Assembly: GCA_963921825.1 (NCBI GenBank)
Contig: OY997592.1
Location: 30,545,730-30,609,729, forward strand
DNA from: Erodium maritimum
Lineage: Eukaryota > Streptophyta > Magnoliopsida > Geraniales > Geraniaceae
DNA length: 64,000 nucleotides
Direction of reading: 5' to 3'
A program made the translations under genes and the position numbers. Of this stretch, positions 30,444-42,614 are shown one piece after another; positions within the stretch are counted from its first letter, which is position 1; the number at the start of each line of letters is the position of its first letter. Below the pieces are notes generated by a model. The model was not told the DNA's origin. It worked only from the letters and a program-made list of their open reading frames with translations, and searched no databases.

Positions 30444-31319
30444 CGCCCACTAAATTCGGAACCAATTGATCCCCTCAACTGCATGACTTGTTCAACGAGT
30501 TTGAAATTATTTGAAAAGGTCCTCAACAATAAATTGGAAAAAGAAATTGTCCAAAACATATAAGTTTAGCCTGCCCCGCAAGGCCTTCACTCAAAGGGGA
30601 ACCCGACCAGTCCCTTACTGACCTGGACGGTGATAGCGGTGCGTGCGAGGCTGAGTCCTGCCCAACCAACATAGCCCAAGTAGCTTGTTCAACAGGAGGG
30701 AGACAGAGGCTGATAAATACACACCAAAACTCTCTCATGTTTTCGATGTGGGACTCTAGGCCAAAAACAACAAGGCTTTAAAGAACCATTTTCCAACAAT
30801 AAACAGTAGGTCGACTATGAAATTGCCAACAAGTTTGTTGCCAAAAATCTCAATACTTCTTTTAAAGCCTTGTGGACAAGGGTGTCGTTTGCAATGCAGT
30901 CTTGTGACTATTATAGTGACGAGGTGGGTTTTAACCAGCTCTCTTTAACTTCGGGTTCCTAATTATGAGGGACGGAGTTTCTCTTTTAAAACGTGAGAGG
31001 AACAAAATCCATTCAAAAGAGGAATGTGTATAAAGTGTGGCAATAAAAGGTATTGTATTTCTTCAAACCACAAAAAAATTTCGTTTTTGAACTTTTGTTG
31101 TTTTTTTCTCAAGTTGGTGACATGAGTTCATCCTTATAAAGAGAGCTTTAACTGGTGTTATGTTACCATGTGATTACCAAGCAGAAAGGAACTATGGCCT
31201 TAGTTAATTCAGCTCGGATGTTCATTATCATGCTTCTGATCGGAGATGGACAATGCAGACAACTTCCTAGCTATCAAGAGATGGTTTATTTTGGGAGCGC
31301 GAAGTACTAGTGTCAAATG
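30444..31319. other. Spacer, no gene recognised
   Basis: Contains a moderately GC-rich patch at 30570-30720 and the phrase GATGTGGGACTC near 30747, common in plant intergenic repeats. No terminal repeats or family motifs were seen. Confidence 0.4.
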
Positions 31320-31330
31320 TTGATTAAATT

Positions 31331-32559
31331 GATTTTTTTTTTATCATGTAAATGGAAATTTTATTAGTAGTAGTAATGTGTAGCAGAGACACATATATGA
31401 AATAAAAAAAGGGTGAGTCAAGATCCAGAATGACTATATGGCTAATCTAAGGGAAACACGTGGGAGGGGATGGTGGTTGCTTGACCGCAGTTCACAATGG
31501 ACATTTTTGACTCAACCTGAAAATGTACGTAGTGTCTAATATGGGGCACTTGAGGGGATATCGTGCATTTAGGGAGAACACAAAGAAACGGGGATACAGT
31601 AGGTCGGGTTGGCTCCAATCCTGGTAGGACGAGGTATGCATCCCCACACAGACCCTATTGCTCGATGGAGCATTCATGTAAGTATGTGCATCTGTCACCT
31701 CTCCCGACTCAACTCGGAGGTGTTCGAGGGTTTCTCTAGAATAAGAAGTAGGATCAGCGAGCAGGGTACTACTCCTCATATGTGTCACGTGATCATCAGA
31801 ACCCCTGGATGTCGCTCCTAGGTTTTATCTTTGTGATGTTGCTTCTCAAATCACCCGATCGGGGGTGTTAGTGTTCCTATCCAACATAGGGGGTTGGAGC
31901 GACCCTAGGGTGTCAGTGTCCCCATCCAGCAAATGGATTGTAGCGGCCCTACGCAGAGGCCCTAAGTGATCGAGTGTGCCACAATCTTGTCGTTGGACCC
32001 TAGGTCCGACCTTCGATGAGCTTTGGTGATCAGAGGGCGGCGGATGGGGGTGTAAGATCACATCTGATCCACCATAGGTAGATAACCCAACTCGTGGTAG
32101 AGGCGACGAAGGAGGTAGGGGAAGCGGCACTGGTGGCAGCCTAGTGATCGTCGGGGGAGACGAAGGAGGAAGAGGAGGAGGCTCTTGTGGCGGCCGAGTG
32201 ATCGTCGGAGGCGGTAAAAGAGGTAGAGGCGGCAGGGGAGAAGGAGGCAATGGAGACAGATGTTGGTGGTGGACGATTGATCAATACAGGAGAAGGAGGA
32301 GGAGGTACTTGATCGTGCTTGGTGGTAGGAGAACAGACCGCTTTGGATCTCTTCGATGGATCATTCCACGAGGGGATCTAGAGCAAAGACATTTCCCATG
32401 AAGAAGGATGAGGTGGAGGAGGAGGTGGAGGAGGAGGTTGAGGTGGAGTTGGTGGTGGTGGTGGTGGTGGAGTAGCAGTAGACAGACGGGATGGTGCCCA
32501 AGAATGGTGATATCGCCATGAAGAGTTAGGGCCGGTTGAGAGAGCCATGTCACTACATC
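31331..32559 (-). mobile_element. Retroposon (R6) with proline-rich frame, TSD TGATTAAATTG
   Basis: TGATTAAATTG lies at 31320-31330 and 32560-32570. A T-run at 31331-31341 is the poly-A tail on the minus strand. The 5' end is only about 11 bases upstream of an ATG (32548) that opens a frame starting MALSTGPNSSW and containing long Pro runs encoded by GGTGGTGGT / GGAGGAGG tracts. Downstream frames are also Pro/Ser-rich but shifted. It may be a retrocopy of a proline-rich gene or a LINE-mobilised element; I do not recognise the protein. Confidence 0.6.
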
Positions 32560-32570
32560 TGATTAAATTG

Positions 32571-33293
32571 GTTAGGTGCGGTGTTGTGTAAGTATTGACG
32601 CTTCTTTGTTTCCTTGTACTTATGTTTGTAAAGGAGAGGATATTTTCTCCCTTTTTTGATTTCAAGTTTCGAGGGTGTTTTCTTCTTATTTTGATTTCAG
32701 GTTTCTAGGATGACAAGGAGATGATGTTTCCTCCTTATTTCAATTTCAGGTTTCGAAAACCAATGACATTTTTTTTATAAAACTATCGCTTATCAGTGGT
32801 TAGGGTCGGTTCAAGCGTTTTCTCTCTAATGGTATCCACCTGAAAAATCTTGCTCCACAACTCGACGTACTAGAATCGTCTTAAATGAAAAATTCTCATT
32901 TCTCTGTATAGGTGGCCAAAATTTTCACCCAGTAATACTTGAAATTTCGTGCTTCCTAGTGTTGTATTTATATTATATTATTTTCTTAAATCAATCTAAA
33001 TAGAATTAGGAAATCTAGCCAAATGAGGTGTCTTGCTTTGATCTAATCCAACTAGTATTTTTTACTCTAGACCTTCTAGAATTTATCGATTTCTTTTAAT
33101 TCCAATTAAATACAAAAACACTACAAATTAATACATATATTAATTTTCTTGACCGAATACCCCTTATTGCCCAATAGAGGTGTTCGGCCAATCCAATATC
33201 TTACATTAATTTGGCCTCTTATTTGTGCCACGTAATTATACACTCTATAATAATTGAATAAAAATATTGGTCTTGTCTTGTGAGTGTATGATT
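32571..33293. other. AT-rich spacer, nothing recognised
   Basis: No coding frame, terminal repeat or RNA gene visible. Confidence 0.4.
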
Positions 33294-33310
33294 AAATAAA
33301 ATATGTATTA

Positions 33311-33736
33311 GTTAACATTAGAGCTCTGCTAGGGTTTGATACCCCTCAACTCTAGCCTCCTCCATGATGACGCCGCCTTCCTCCATGAAGCCGCTGGCAT
33401 GCTCTAGAGCCTGTTCTAGGGTTCCGGCCTCCCTCTCCTGATTGTTGTCCGGTCACCTCTCCCGGCTGATGTCCGGTCCCTCTTCCATGTCTTGGTGCGC
33501 ATCCTCACATGTTGGCCTCATCCCTCCTCATCCAAGGGGCATTCACCGACGTTCTTACCGGTCACTACCCTCTACTGGTGCTGCTAAACCGGGATTGGAG
33601 GATCTCTTATCGCTGCGAGACACGTTACATTCGTAGGCGCCGCTACCGTGGTCATCTCCGTCTCCACCTCCTTGGCCCCCACTGAGGCGTGCGAGGGAGA
33701 AGAGGAGCAAACATCAAGGTTGGAATAAGGCAAGGT
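33311..33736 (+). mobile_element. Retroposon R7, left part (split by gypsy nest)
   Basis: A 17-base repeat, AAATAAA(A/G)TATGTATTA, lies at 33294-33310 and 53876-53892. The right copy directly follows an A-rich tail. Removing the gypsy nest joins this C/T-rich part to 53305-53875, giving a retroposon of about 1 kb. There is no intact frame. Confidence 0.7.
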
Positions 33737-33778
33737 TGTAAGAACCTCCCCCGGTCGAACCGGTGGATTCTGGCGAAA

Positions 33779-33804
33779 GTTGACTTTTTGCCGGAAAAGT
33801 CAAC
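33779..33804. promoter_or_regulatory. Inverted W-box palindrome in outer 5' LTR
   Basis: GTTGACTTTT and AAAAGTCAAC as perfect inverted arms around 6 bases, 43 bases from the LTR start. The same site is in the 3' LTR at 40913-40938. Confidence 0.6.
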
Positions 33805-34639
33805 TGATGAATCCGGGTGTCATTCGGGACCGTTCCGGGGGCACAAAAAGCTTAGCCGTCGTTACGGTTAGCTTTATTGGACCGTTTCCTTTCAAATGAC
33901 TGTAATTGAGAAAAAGTCAACTATAAGTCACTCGGGTCAAACTACGCCGAATTAAGGACAAAACCGATTAAATTAGAAATGCTGGTTTTAATTTGAGTAG
34001 AGGTGATCCACACTTGGAAACTTGTCCTTAGAAGCTTGGAGGTGAAGAAATAAGGTTAAAAAGACCCATATGTCCCTTATTTGTGTGGCCTTGAAGAGAT
34101 AAGGGTAAGGGGGCGTTTTGGGGATTTCAAAAGTAGGTTAAAGGCACAAAAACCAAGACCAACTCAGCTCATTTGTGCTTGTGGCCGAGTTTGAGAGAGA
34201 GAGGAAGAAGAAAATGAGTTTTGGAAGCTTGAAGAAGAAGAAAGGAGGAAAAAAGGGTGTCTTGAGCCCATTTTCTACACAAATCCCTCCATTTTCACTT
34301 GTTTCTTCATCTATTCTCCATTCTCAAGGTAAATCCCCAACCCTTTTTCGTTTTGGTTGGATTTGATTCTTTGGTTTTGAGGAAAAATGATGAACAATGG
34401 TTGGGTTTTTGATTTGGGTGTTGGATGTTGGTTTTTGGAGAAAAATGAGTGTTAGATGATTGGTTTTAGTTGGATTTTAGTAGTTTTGATGAAACCCCTT
34501 TGTGGGTATTGATTTACTGAAGTTTTGGGTTCTGTTTTGGAGTTTTGAGGATTCATCAATGGAGTTTTGATGTAGAATTTCGTAGAAAACAAAGTTGGGG
34601 AAGAAGAAGAGAGTCTGCCCAGATCTGACACGGAATGGG

Positions 34640-34790
34640 GCACGGAGAGGGCCAGGTTCCGGCACGGAGTGCCGCACGTTGTGCAGCACGGACTATGCCT
34701 GGTCCCGGGCCGGCATGCCGCACGGGCCGTGCCTGGTCCCGGTCCTGTACGTGGCACGGGCCGGGTCAGGTGCCGGGCCTGTGGGCCACC
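34640..34790 (+). repeat. GC-rich GGCACGG / CCGTGCC array in outer 5' LTR
   Basis: Short, partly inverted units such as CCGGCACGGAGTGCCGCACG and CCGTGCCTGGTCCCGGGCC. The same array in the 3' LTR (about 41765-42010) has more units, so copy number changed after insertion or by recombination. Confidence 0.65.
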
Positions 34791-36112
34791 CGTATTGGGC
34801 CTCATTCCGGCCCATTTCCCGTTTTAGCCTTGATTGGACTTCCGGGCTTAGTTTAATTGTTTCTCGTTAAGAACGCAACTGAATTGGTATTGATTCGGGT
34901 ATTGTTTTGTGATTCAAGACTTTTGACCCGAGCACGACGGAGGAGGAGACTCTTGGATCTCGTGAAGTGGAGGAGGAAGCTAGCCAGATCGTCCGCAGCT
35001 AGGATTGGATCGCTTTGAGGTAGGGAAAGTAGCGAATACCAGTTTAATTGCGAAAACTTACTAGTATGCATATAGGTTACGATCACATGATTTAATTGTT
35101 AGAATTGCATGATTAGGATGTGAGGAACGAGTGAAGTGAGGGATAACTTACGTGCCATGTCGAGCCGTAAGTTTGGGATTGCCGTGCTGTAGAATTGCAT
35201 GCGGGCCATGTCGAGCCCTTAGGTTGCGTGTTGATTGAAATGCCACGATCTTTGGTTGAGATGCTTGATGTGTGACTTAGTCGTTGCTAGATTGAGAAGC
35301 CTATTATGATATACTCGGTGTAGCATGTTGTTGCTATGTTTGGGCAAGTGTGTCATGCATGATGTGATGTGAACCATTGGTTGTGATATGATCGGGTGAG
35401 TGATAGACCGATGTGCTGTGTTATGGTGAGTTGGCTCGGTTGGTATACCGTGGTCGAACTATGGCATTGTGATGTGTGTTATTCTCTTGATGTGTGTTCG
35501 AAGAGGAGGTGTGTCCGGTATGATACCTACACTGAGAGAGTATGCCGGTGTAGGGTATCGAGGACGAGGACGGTGTGAGCATTACCCCGATGCTGTGTGA
35601 TTTGTGCAGGTTGTGATTGCTTGTCCCGCATAAGCGGATGGTTAGTGTGATTTACGAACGGGTCATGCCCAATTTTCTACAGAAACTGAAGTGTATGTAC
35701 CATCACGATTCGGCTATAAGGGCCACTGTAGCCGAACGTGAATGTGGGGATGTCAAGTGGTTACAACGTAATTCGGGGACACTTGTACCGGGTTGTAACG
35801 ACGTGATGTCAACATAAATGTTACGTTAGAAAGAGGACGTGGTAAGATTTTGAACCTAAGTGGATGTTGTCCAAGGTGTAATTGTTGTGTGGTGGATGCA
35901 TTGTGGATTGGTTGACTGTGTGTAACCTCGCTGTTTGACTGTGTGATCTATGCACTTGTTGTGTGAAATTGCGTGACTATATTATACTGAATATAATATT
36001 AGTATAAGTATTATTGTGATGGACTGTGTGTGACGTTAGTTATTTTTAAGCGCGTCGTTCTATACGAGTTAAGAATCGGAACATGTGGTTATCCGTGCAG
36101 CGGATATACGAC

Positions 36113-37440
36113 ATGGCACCGACTTACGTTCCACGAGGCACGGGGAGACGACCCGATAGAGGCCGAGGACAACCATCGACCGCTGAGTCGGCAGGGGCGA
36201 CTAGTGCCCAAGATGCACCCGCTGAGGGGCACGAGAGAGTTGAGAGTACCCAGGTGGCAGCTCTGGAGGAGCTGACTCGCACTGTTCAGGGCTTGGCATC
36301 AGCCTTTGCCTGGAGAGAGACTACAGCTCCAACACCGGAGGCTGTGCCTGCAGCAGCCACTGAGGGACCTAGTCAGGTCGATAGTTACACGGCTCAGGCG
36401 CTGCGGGACTTTCGCAGGCTGGGCACGCCTGTGTTTTCCGGGGAGCTAGACCCCAAGGTAGCCGAGAGGTAGCTGGAGCAGATCCCCCGCAACCTGGACA
36501 CGTTCGGGATTCTCAGTGGTGGCATGAGGGTTTCGTTCACAGCTTTCCATTTAAAGGGAAAAGCCTACCACTGGTGGCAGCGCGAGCAGGCGTGAGTGGG
36601 ATATGACTTTGCGCTATTCGGACAGCGATTTCTAGAGCAGTACTTTCCACAGTCGGTACTGGATGACATGCACCAGCAGTTCCTGGAGCTACATCAAGAG
36701 GGATTGACAGTGTCCGAGTACGAGGCGAGGTTCACCTCCTTGTCTCGATTTTCTCAAGAGATGGTACAGACTGAGGCACACCGCTGCCGTCGATTTGAAG
36801 GAGGGCTTCGCCCTCCGATTGCGGACCGGGTCGCTGTTTTGAAGACCCAGGTATACTCTGACCTGGAGGATCAGGCGCTGGCTGTGGAGCGACGCTTCCG
36901 TGAGGCAGCAGGAGTTCGGGAGGTCATGCCGAGGCCGAGCAGCTTCTTGAGGCCATCTGAGCTCGAGATCCGAGGAGGCAGAGGACCTCGAGATCATTTC
37001 AGTCTCAGAAACAGTTGAGAGGGCCGCGACAGGTCGGGTCTGTGGCTTCTGTTGGATCTGCCTTGTCAGGGCGCACGTGCTACCGATGTGGGCAGCCGGG
37101 CCACATGGCTCGGGACTGTTCGGGGATCAGTGGACTAGTAGACCGTCCGGCGGGTAGACCTGAGGAGAGGCCGAGTGTCGGGCCACCGCTATGTCACCAG
37201 TGTGGTCGGCCAGGACACTTCGCTGCCAGGTGCCCCGATCGGTTTTTGGAGGTGTCAACTCCTCAACCACAACAATCGCAGACTGGTCAGTCACCACAGT
37301 TCCAGCAGTGTCAGGCTCAAGTGCAGAGAGCTCCGCGGCAGGCAGCGAGCGCGTCAGCCCCGAGGCAGAGAGCTGTGCAGCAGGTGGCACTTCCACCACC
37401 CTTAAGAGGCAGACCCCAGGCACAACAGGGACGGGTGTAT
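36113..37440 (+). pseudogene. Gypsy gag (outer element)
   Basis: It starts at MAPTYVPRGTGRRP. The capsid region contains FRRLGTPVFSGELDPK, AFHLKGKAYHWWQRE and FLEQYFPQSVLDD, with FLELHQEGLTVSEYEARFTSLSRF split here by position. Two CCHC knuckles follow (CYRCGQPGHMARDC near 37080 and CHQCGRPGHFAARC near 37200). Lesions: TAG at 36470, TGA at 36593 and a frame change around 36.97 kb. Gag forms the particle that packages element RNA. The minus-strand element at 47.3-48.7 kb has a homologous gag. Confidence 0.88.
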
Positions 37441-40400
37441 GTTGTCACCAACTCTGGAGCTGAGGGACGTCACTCCGACCATGATGCTACTCAGTGTACG
37501 TGCTTACTTTATAATTCGTGGGCGTCCTTCTTATTTGATACTGGAGCATCTCATTCTTTCATCTCTTCTTCTTTCGCTCGTATGTTGGGGTTGAGGGTAG
37601 AGTCGTTGAGTCGACCTTTATGTCTTGGCATCCCTGTTATGGGAGAGGTAGTTTTGAGTACCGTTTGTCGTGCATGTGAGATTCGAGTGGTTGATTGCCT
37701 TTTTTATGGTGATTTGCTTGTGTTGGACATGACGACATTTGACGTGATCTTGGGGATGGACTAGATGACGAGGTATCGGGCGTCGATCGATTGTTGTTGT
37801 CGGTATGTGACTGTAGTATCAGGCGACACGATCGTCACTTGTGTCTTGGACAGTAGGAGCGAAGTTCTCCTGTCTGCGTTGACCGTGAGAGATGAGACGG
37901 AGACCGTCCAGAGTAGAGAGCTACCGAGAGTGGTATGCGAGTTCCCGGAGGTCTTTCCGGAGGAGCTGTCAGGATTACCGCCGGTGCGCGAGGTGGAATT
38001 TAGGATCAACTTGATCCCGGGTACGACGCCGATATCTACGGCCCCGTATCGATTTGCACCAGCCGAGTTGGTCGAGCTGAAGTGACAACTGGAGGACCTT
38101 CGGGAGAAGGGATTCATATGACCGAGTGCTTCGCCGTGGGGAGCACCCGCCCTCTTCGTGAAGGAGAAGGGTGGAGCGTTTAGGATGTGCATCGATTATC
38201 AGAAGTTGAACCGACTGACGGTGAAGAACCGCTATCCGATGCCGAGGATCGATGACCTGTTCGATCAGCTGAGAGGAGCGAAGTGCTTCTCGAAGATTGA
38301 TCTACGATCTGGGTATTATCAGTTGAGGGTTCGGGAGGAGGATGTGGAGAGACCGAATTTCAGACTCGGTATGGGCACTACGAGTTCGTGGTGATGTCGT
38401 AGGGGTTGACGAACGCACTTGCAGCGTTCATGGACTTGATGAACGGTATCTTCCGACCATACTTGGACCAGTTCGTCGTGGTGTTCGTAGACGGGATTCT
38501 GATTTATTCGCTGAGTGAGGAGGCGCATGAGGAGCATCTGAGGACAGTTTTGACATTGTTGCGCACTTACCAGCTGTACGGGAACCTGGAGAAGTGTGAG
38601 TTCTGGCTCGCCGAGGTGAAGTTCCTCGGGAATGTTGTGTCCTGAGAGGGTATACTCGTCGATCCGGCGAAGATCGACGCCGTCTCGAAGTGGGCACGGC
38701 CCAAGAGTGTCTTCGAGATCCGCAGCTTCCTAGGCTTGGCAGGGTACTATAGACGGTTCGTTCAGGACTTCTCACGTATGGCCACGCCGATGACTACCTT
38801 GACACGCAAGGGAGCCGAGTTTGTGTGGACTGATGAGTGTGATCGCTCCTTTGCCGAGTTGAATTCTCGATTGACCACCGCGCCCGTGTTGATAGTGCCG
38901 GAGCGCGAGATCAGTTATGACGTGTATTGTGACGCGTCCGGTGAGGGACTTGGTTGTGTGTTGATGCAGTCCGGGAAGGTAGTTGCATATGGCTCCAGAC
39001 AGTTGAAGACACACGAGCGCAACTACCCGACCCACGACCTAGAGTTGGCAGTAGTCGGCTTTGCGCTGAAGAGTTGGCGACACTACTTGTATGGAGAGCG
39101 ATTACGGGTGTTCTCGGATCACAAGAGCCTCAAGTACATCTTCTCCCAGCGCGACTTGAACATGTGCCAGAGGCGGTGGATGGAGCTACTGGAGGAGTAC
39201 GACTTCGAGCTACTCTACCACCCCAGCAAGGCGAATATCGTCGCCGATGCCCTGAGTAGGAAGTCGACTCACTGCCTTACCGAGATATCAGTCCGGGAGA
39301 GGGATATGATGTAGGAGTTGAGTACGTTTTGGCTCGAGCTCGATGAGATCACCGATGGCGTGGCCATGTGTTCGTTGGTGGCGCAACCCACACTAGTTGC
39401 CCGTGTGCTGGAGGCACATGCCGGGGATGCCGAGACGTCAGACATCCAAGAGAGGATTATCAGCTGTGTTGACACCGAGGGCTGGGAGCAGGGTACTGAT
39501 CTAGGTCTACGATACCAAGGAGAGCTGTTTGTGTCGCGCGGTTGTAGAGATGATGTGTTGAGAGAGTCTCATCACTCCCGTCTTGCTGTGCACCCGGGTG
39601 TCACCAAGATGTATCGGGATATCAGATGGTAGTTCTGGTGGAGCGGGATGCGCAGAGCAGTTGTAGAGTTCGTTTCGAGATGCCTCACTTGTCAGCAAGT
39701 GAAGGCCGAGCATCAGCGTACCGCTAGCTTTCTACAGCCACTACCGATCGCGGAGTGGAAGTGGGAGCACGTCCCGATGGACTTCGTGAGTGGCTTGCCG
39801 AGGTCACCGAGAGGGCACGACGCAGTTTGAGTAGTGGTCGACCGACTGACCAAGTCGGTACACTTCTTAGCCATGAGGATGACGGATATGGTTGACACTT
39901 TGAGCCGGTTGTATGTTCGGGAGATCATCCGTCTTCACGGGGTGCCGGTGTCGGTTGTGTCCGACAGAGATCCGCGATTCACCTCCAGATTTTGGGAGAG
40001 CTTATAGAGAGTGTTGGGGACCGAGGTCTTGCTTAGTACAGCGTATCACCCACAGACCGACGGTCAATACGAGCGCACTATTCAGATACTAGAGGATATG
40101 CTGCGAGCATGTATGCTAGACTTCCGAGGGTCGTGGGAGGACCACTTGTCATTGGCCGAGTTTTCTTACAACAACAACTTCCAAGCCAGTATTGGGATGG
40201 CACCGTTTGAGGCGTTGCATGATAGGCCGTGCAGATCGGCCGTGTGTTGGGCATAGGTGGGAGACCGGAGTCTACTTGGTCCGGAGCTTGTCCGGGAGAC
40301 GACCGAGAAGGTCGCATTGATTCGTAATCGGTTGAGGACCGTGCAGAGTCGTCAGTAGAGTTATGCCGATAGACGGCGCCGACCTCTTGAATTTACAGTT

Positions 40401-40818
40401 GGCGATCATGTGTTTCTGAGGGTGAGCCCGAAGAAGGGCTTATTGCGGTTCAACCGCGGCGGAGGCAAGTTGGCCTCGCAGTTTATCGGACCTTTTGAGG
40501 TTCTAGAAGAGTTGGAGCCGTTGCTTATCGCCTTGCATTGCCACCGCAGCTCGGGAACGTTCATAACGTCTTCCACGTGTCCCAGCTGCGGAAGTACACT
40601 TCGGACCCCTCCCACGTGATTGAGTGGACGGACATCGAGGTAGCTCAGGATGTTTCATATGATGAGCAGCCAGTCAGGATTCTGGATAGGCGAGAGCAGG
40701 CCTTGCGTGGCAGGACTATCCCATTGGTACGGGTACAGTGAAAGCACCACATAGCAGAGTCTACCTAGGAGCGCGAGGATGAAGTTCGTGCGAAGTACCC
40801 CAGCCTGTTCGACCCTTG
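37441..40818 (+). pseudogene. Gypsy pol (outer element): PR-RT-RH-INT-chromodomain
   Basis: The protease has LFDTGASHSFIS (37535-37570). [29 protein letters not shown], and FVDGILIYS at the catalytic site (about 38480), where the usual second Asp is Gly. A one-base frame change lies at about 38362. RNase [14 protein letters not shown] to [16 protein letters not shown] (38920-39265), undamaged. Integrase: HHSRLAVHPG...CLTCQQVK zinc finger (39565-39700), then MDFVSGLP, SDRDPRF and AYHPQTDGQYERT. A frame change near 40535 precedes a chromodomain-like end with RTIPLVRVQ and EREDEVRAKYPSLF. About a dozen in-frame stops (37762, 38083, 38119, 38400, 38643, 39312, 39630, 39828, 40005, 40254, 40356, 40739, 40766), most explained by C-to-T or G-to-A. 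The enzyme set would copy and integrate the element; it is dead here. Confidence 0.92.
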
Positions 40819-40849
40819 AGGTACGTCCGTTTTAAATATCGAGAACGAA

Positions 40850-40870
40850 ATTCTTTAAAGGGGGGTAGAT
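40850..40870 (+). promoter_or_regulatory. Polypurine tract of outer gypsy element
   Basis: TTCTTTAAAGGGGGGTAGAT immediately before the 3' LTR at 40871. A purine run in this place primes plus-strand synthesis. The minus-strand element and the relic at 60.55 kb have the same AAGGGGGGTAGA. Confidence 0.85.
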
Positions 40871-42614
40871 TGTAAGAACCGCCCCCGGTCGAACCGGTGG
40901 ATTCTGGCGAAAGTTGACTTTTTGCTGGAAAAGTCAACCAATGACTCCGGGAGTCATTCGGGACCTTTCCGGGGCCCAAAAATCTTAATTGTCGTTACGG
41001 TAAGCTTAATTGGACCGTTTTCTTTCAAATGACTGTAATTGTCAAAAAGTCAATTATAAGTCAACTCGGGTCAAACTACGCCGAATTAAGGACAAAAGCG
41101 ATTAAATTAGAAATGCTGGTTTTAATTTGAGTAGAGGTGATCCCCACTTGGACACTTGTCCTCAGAAGCTTGGAGGGGGAAGAAAGAGGGTTGAAAAGAC
41201 CCATATGACCCTTATTTGTGTGTCCTTGAAGAGATAAGGGTAAGGGGACGTTTTGGGGATTTCAAAAGTAGGTTAAAGGCACAAAAACCAAGACCAATTC
41301 AGCTCATTTGTGCTTGTGGTTGAATTTGAGAGAGAGAGGAAGAAGAAAAGGAGTTTTGGAAGCTTGAAAAAGAAGAAAGGAGGAAAAAGGGTGTCTTGAG
41401 CCCATTTTCTACCCAAATCCCTCCATTTTCACTTGTTTCTTCATCTTTTCTCCATTCTCAAGGTAAATCCCCAACCCTTTTTCGTTTTGACTGGATTTGA
41501 TTCTTGGGTTTTGAGGAAAAATGATGAACAATGGTTGGGTTTTTGATTTGGGTGTTGGATGTTGGTTTTTGGAGAAAAATGAGTGTTAGATGATTGGTTT
41601 TAGTTGGATTTGAGTAGTTTTGATGAAACCCCTTTGTGGGTATTGATTTACTGAAGCTTTGAGTTCTTTTTTGGTGTTTTGAGGATTCATCAATGGAGTT
41701 TTGATGTAGAATTTCGTAGAAAACGAAGTTGGGGAAGAAGAAGAGAGACTGCCTAGATCTGACACGGAATGAGGCACGGAGAGGGCCAAGTACCGGCATG
41801 GAACGCCGCACGAAATGGGCCAGGTTCCGGCAGCGAGTGCCGCACGGAGCGGGCCAAGGTCCGGCACGGTGTGCAACACGGACCGTGCCTGGTCCCGGGC
41901 CAGTCTGCAGCACATACCAGGCCTGGTCCTGGGCCGGCGTGCCGCACAGGCCGTGCTTGGTCCTGGGTTGGTCCGTGGCGCGGGCCGGACCGGTGTTCTG
42001 CATAGGATGGGTCGGTTTCCGGGCCTGTGGGCCTCCTGGATTGGGCCTCATTCCGGCCCATTTCCCGTTTTAGCCCATGATTAGACTTCCGGGCTTAGTT
42101 TAATTGTTTCTCGTTAAGAACGCAACTGCATTGGTATTGATTCGGGTTTGGTTTTTTGATTCAAGAATTTGGACCCGAGCTCGACGGAGGAGGAGACCCT
42201 TGGATCTCGTGTAGTGGAGGAGGAAGCTAGCTAGGTCGTCCGCAACTAGGATTGGATCGCTTTGAGGTAGGGAAAGTAGCGAATACCGGTTTAATTGCGG
42301 AAAGTTACTAGTATGCATATAGGTTACGGTCACATGATTTAGTTGTTAGAATTCCATGATTAGGATGTCAGGAACGAGTGAAATGAGGGATAGCTTACAT
42401 GCCATGCCGAGCCGTAAGTTTGGGATTGCCGTGCTGTAGAATTGCATACGGGCCATGTCGAGCCCTTAGGTTGCGTGTTGATTGAAATGTCATGATCTTT
42501 GGTTGAGATGCTTGATGTGTGACTTAGTCGTTGCTAGATTGAGAAGCATTTTATGATATACTCGGTGTAGCATGTTGTTGCTATGTTTGGGCAAGTGTGC
42601 CATGCGTGCTGTGA
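40871..42614 (+). repeat. Outer gypsy 3' LTR, first part
   Basis: It starts TGTAAGAACC and is collinear with 33737-35480 with scattered substitutions. Interrupted at 42614 by the minus-strand element; resumes at 52354. Confidence 0.92.
40913..40938. promoter_or_regulatory. Inverted W-box palindrome in outer 3' LTR
   Basis: Same palindrome as at 33779-33804. The spacer differs by one base while the arms are unchanged. Confidence 0.6.

Larger units (their letters stand above)
33737..35599 (+). repeat. Outer gypsy 5' LTR, truncated at its 3' end
   Basis: It matches 40871-42614 plus 52354-52590 and then stops matching after GATGCTGTGTG at 35599. The next bases match the untranslated leader of the related minus-strand element (reverse of about 49260 downward). 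About 714 bases of LTR, the primer-binding site and about 300 bases of leader are therefore missing. A TGTG at the junction hints at micro-homology. Confidence 0.85.

Noticed and set aside
34595..34870. Overlapping Pro/Arg/Ala-rich frames in the gypsy LTRs
   Set aside because: GC-rich LTR arrays (also 41729-42084, 44301-44712, 51353-51648) without stops in several frames; same positions in both LTRs, no protein family.
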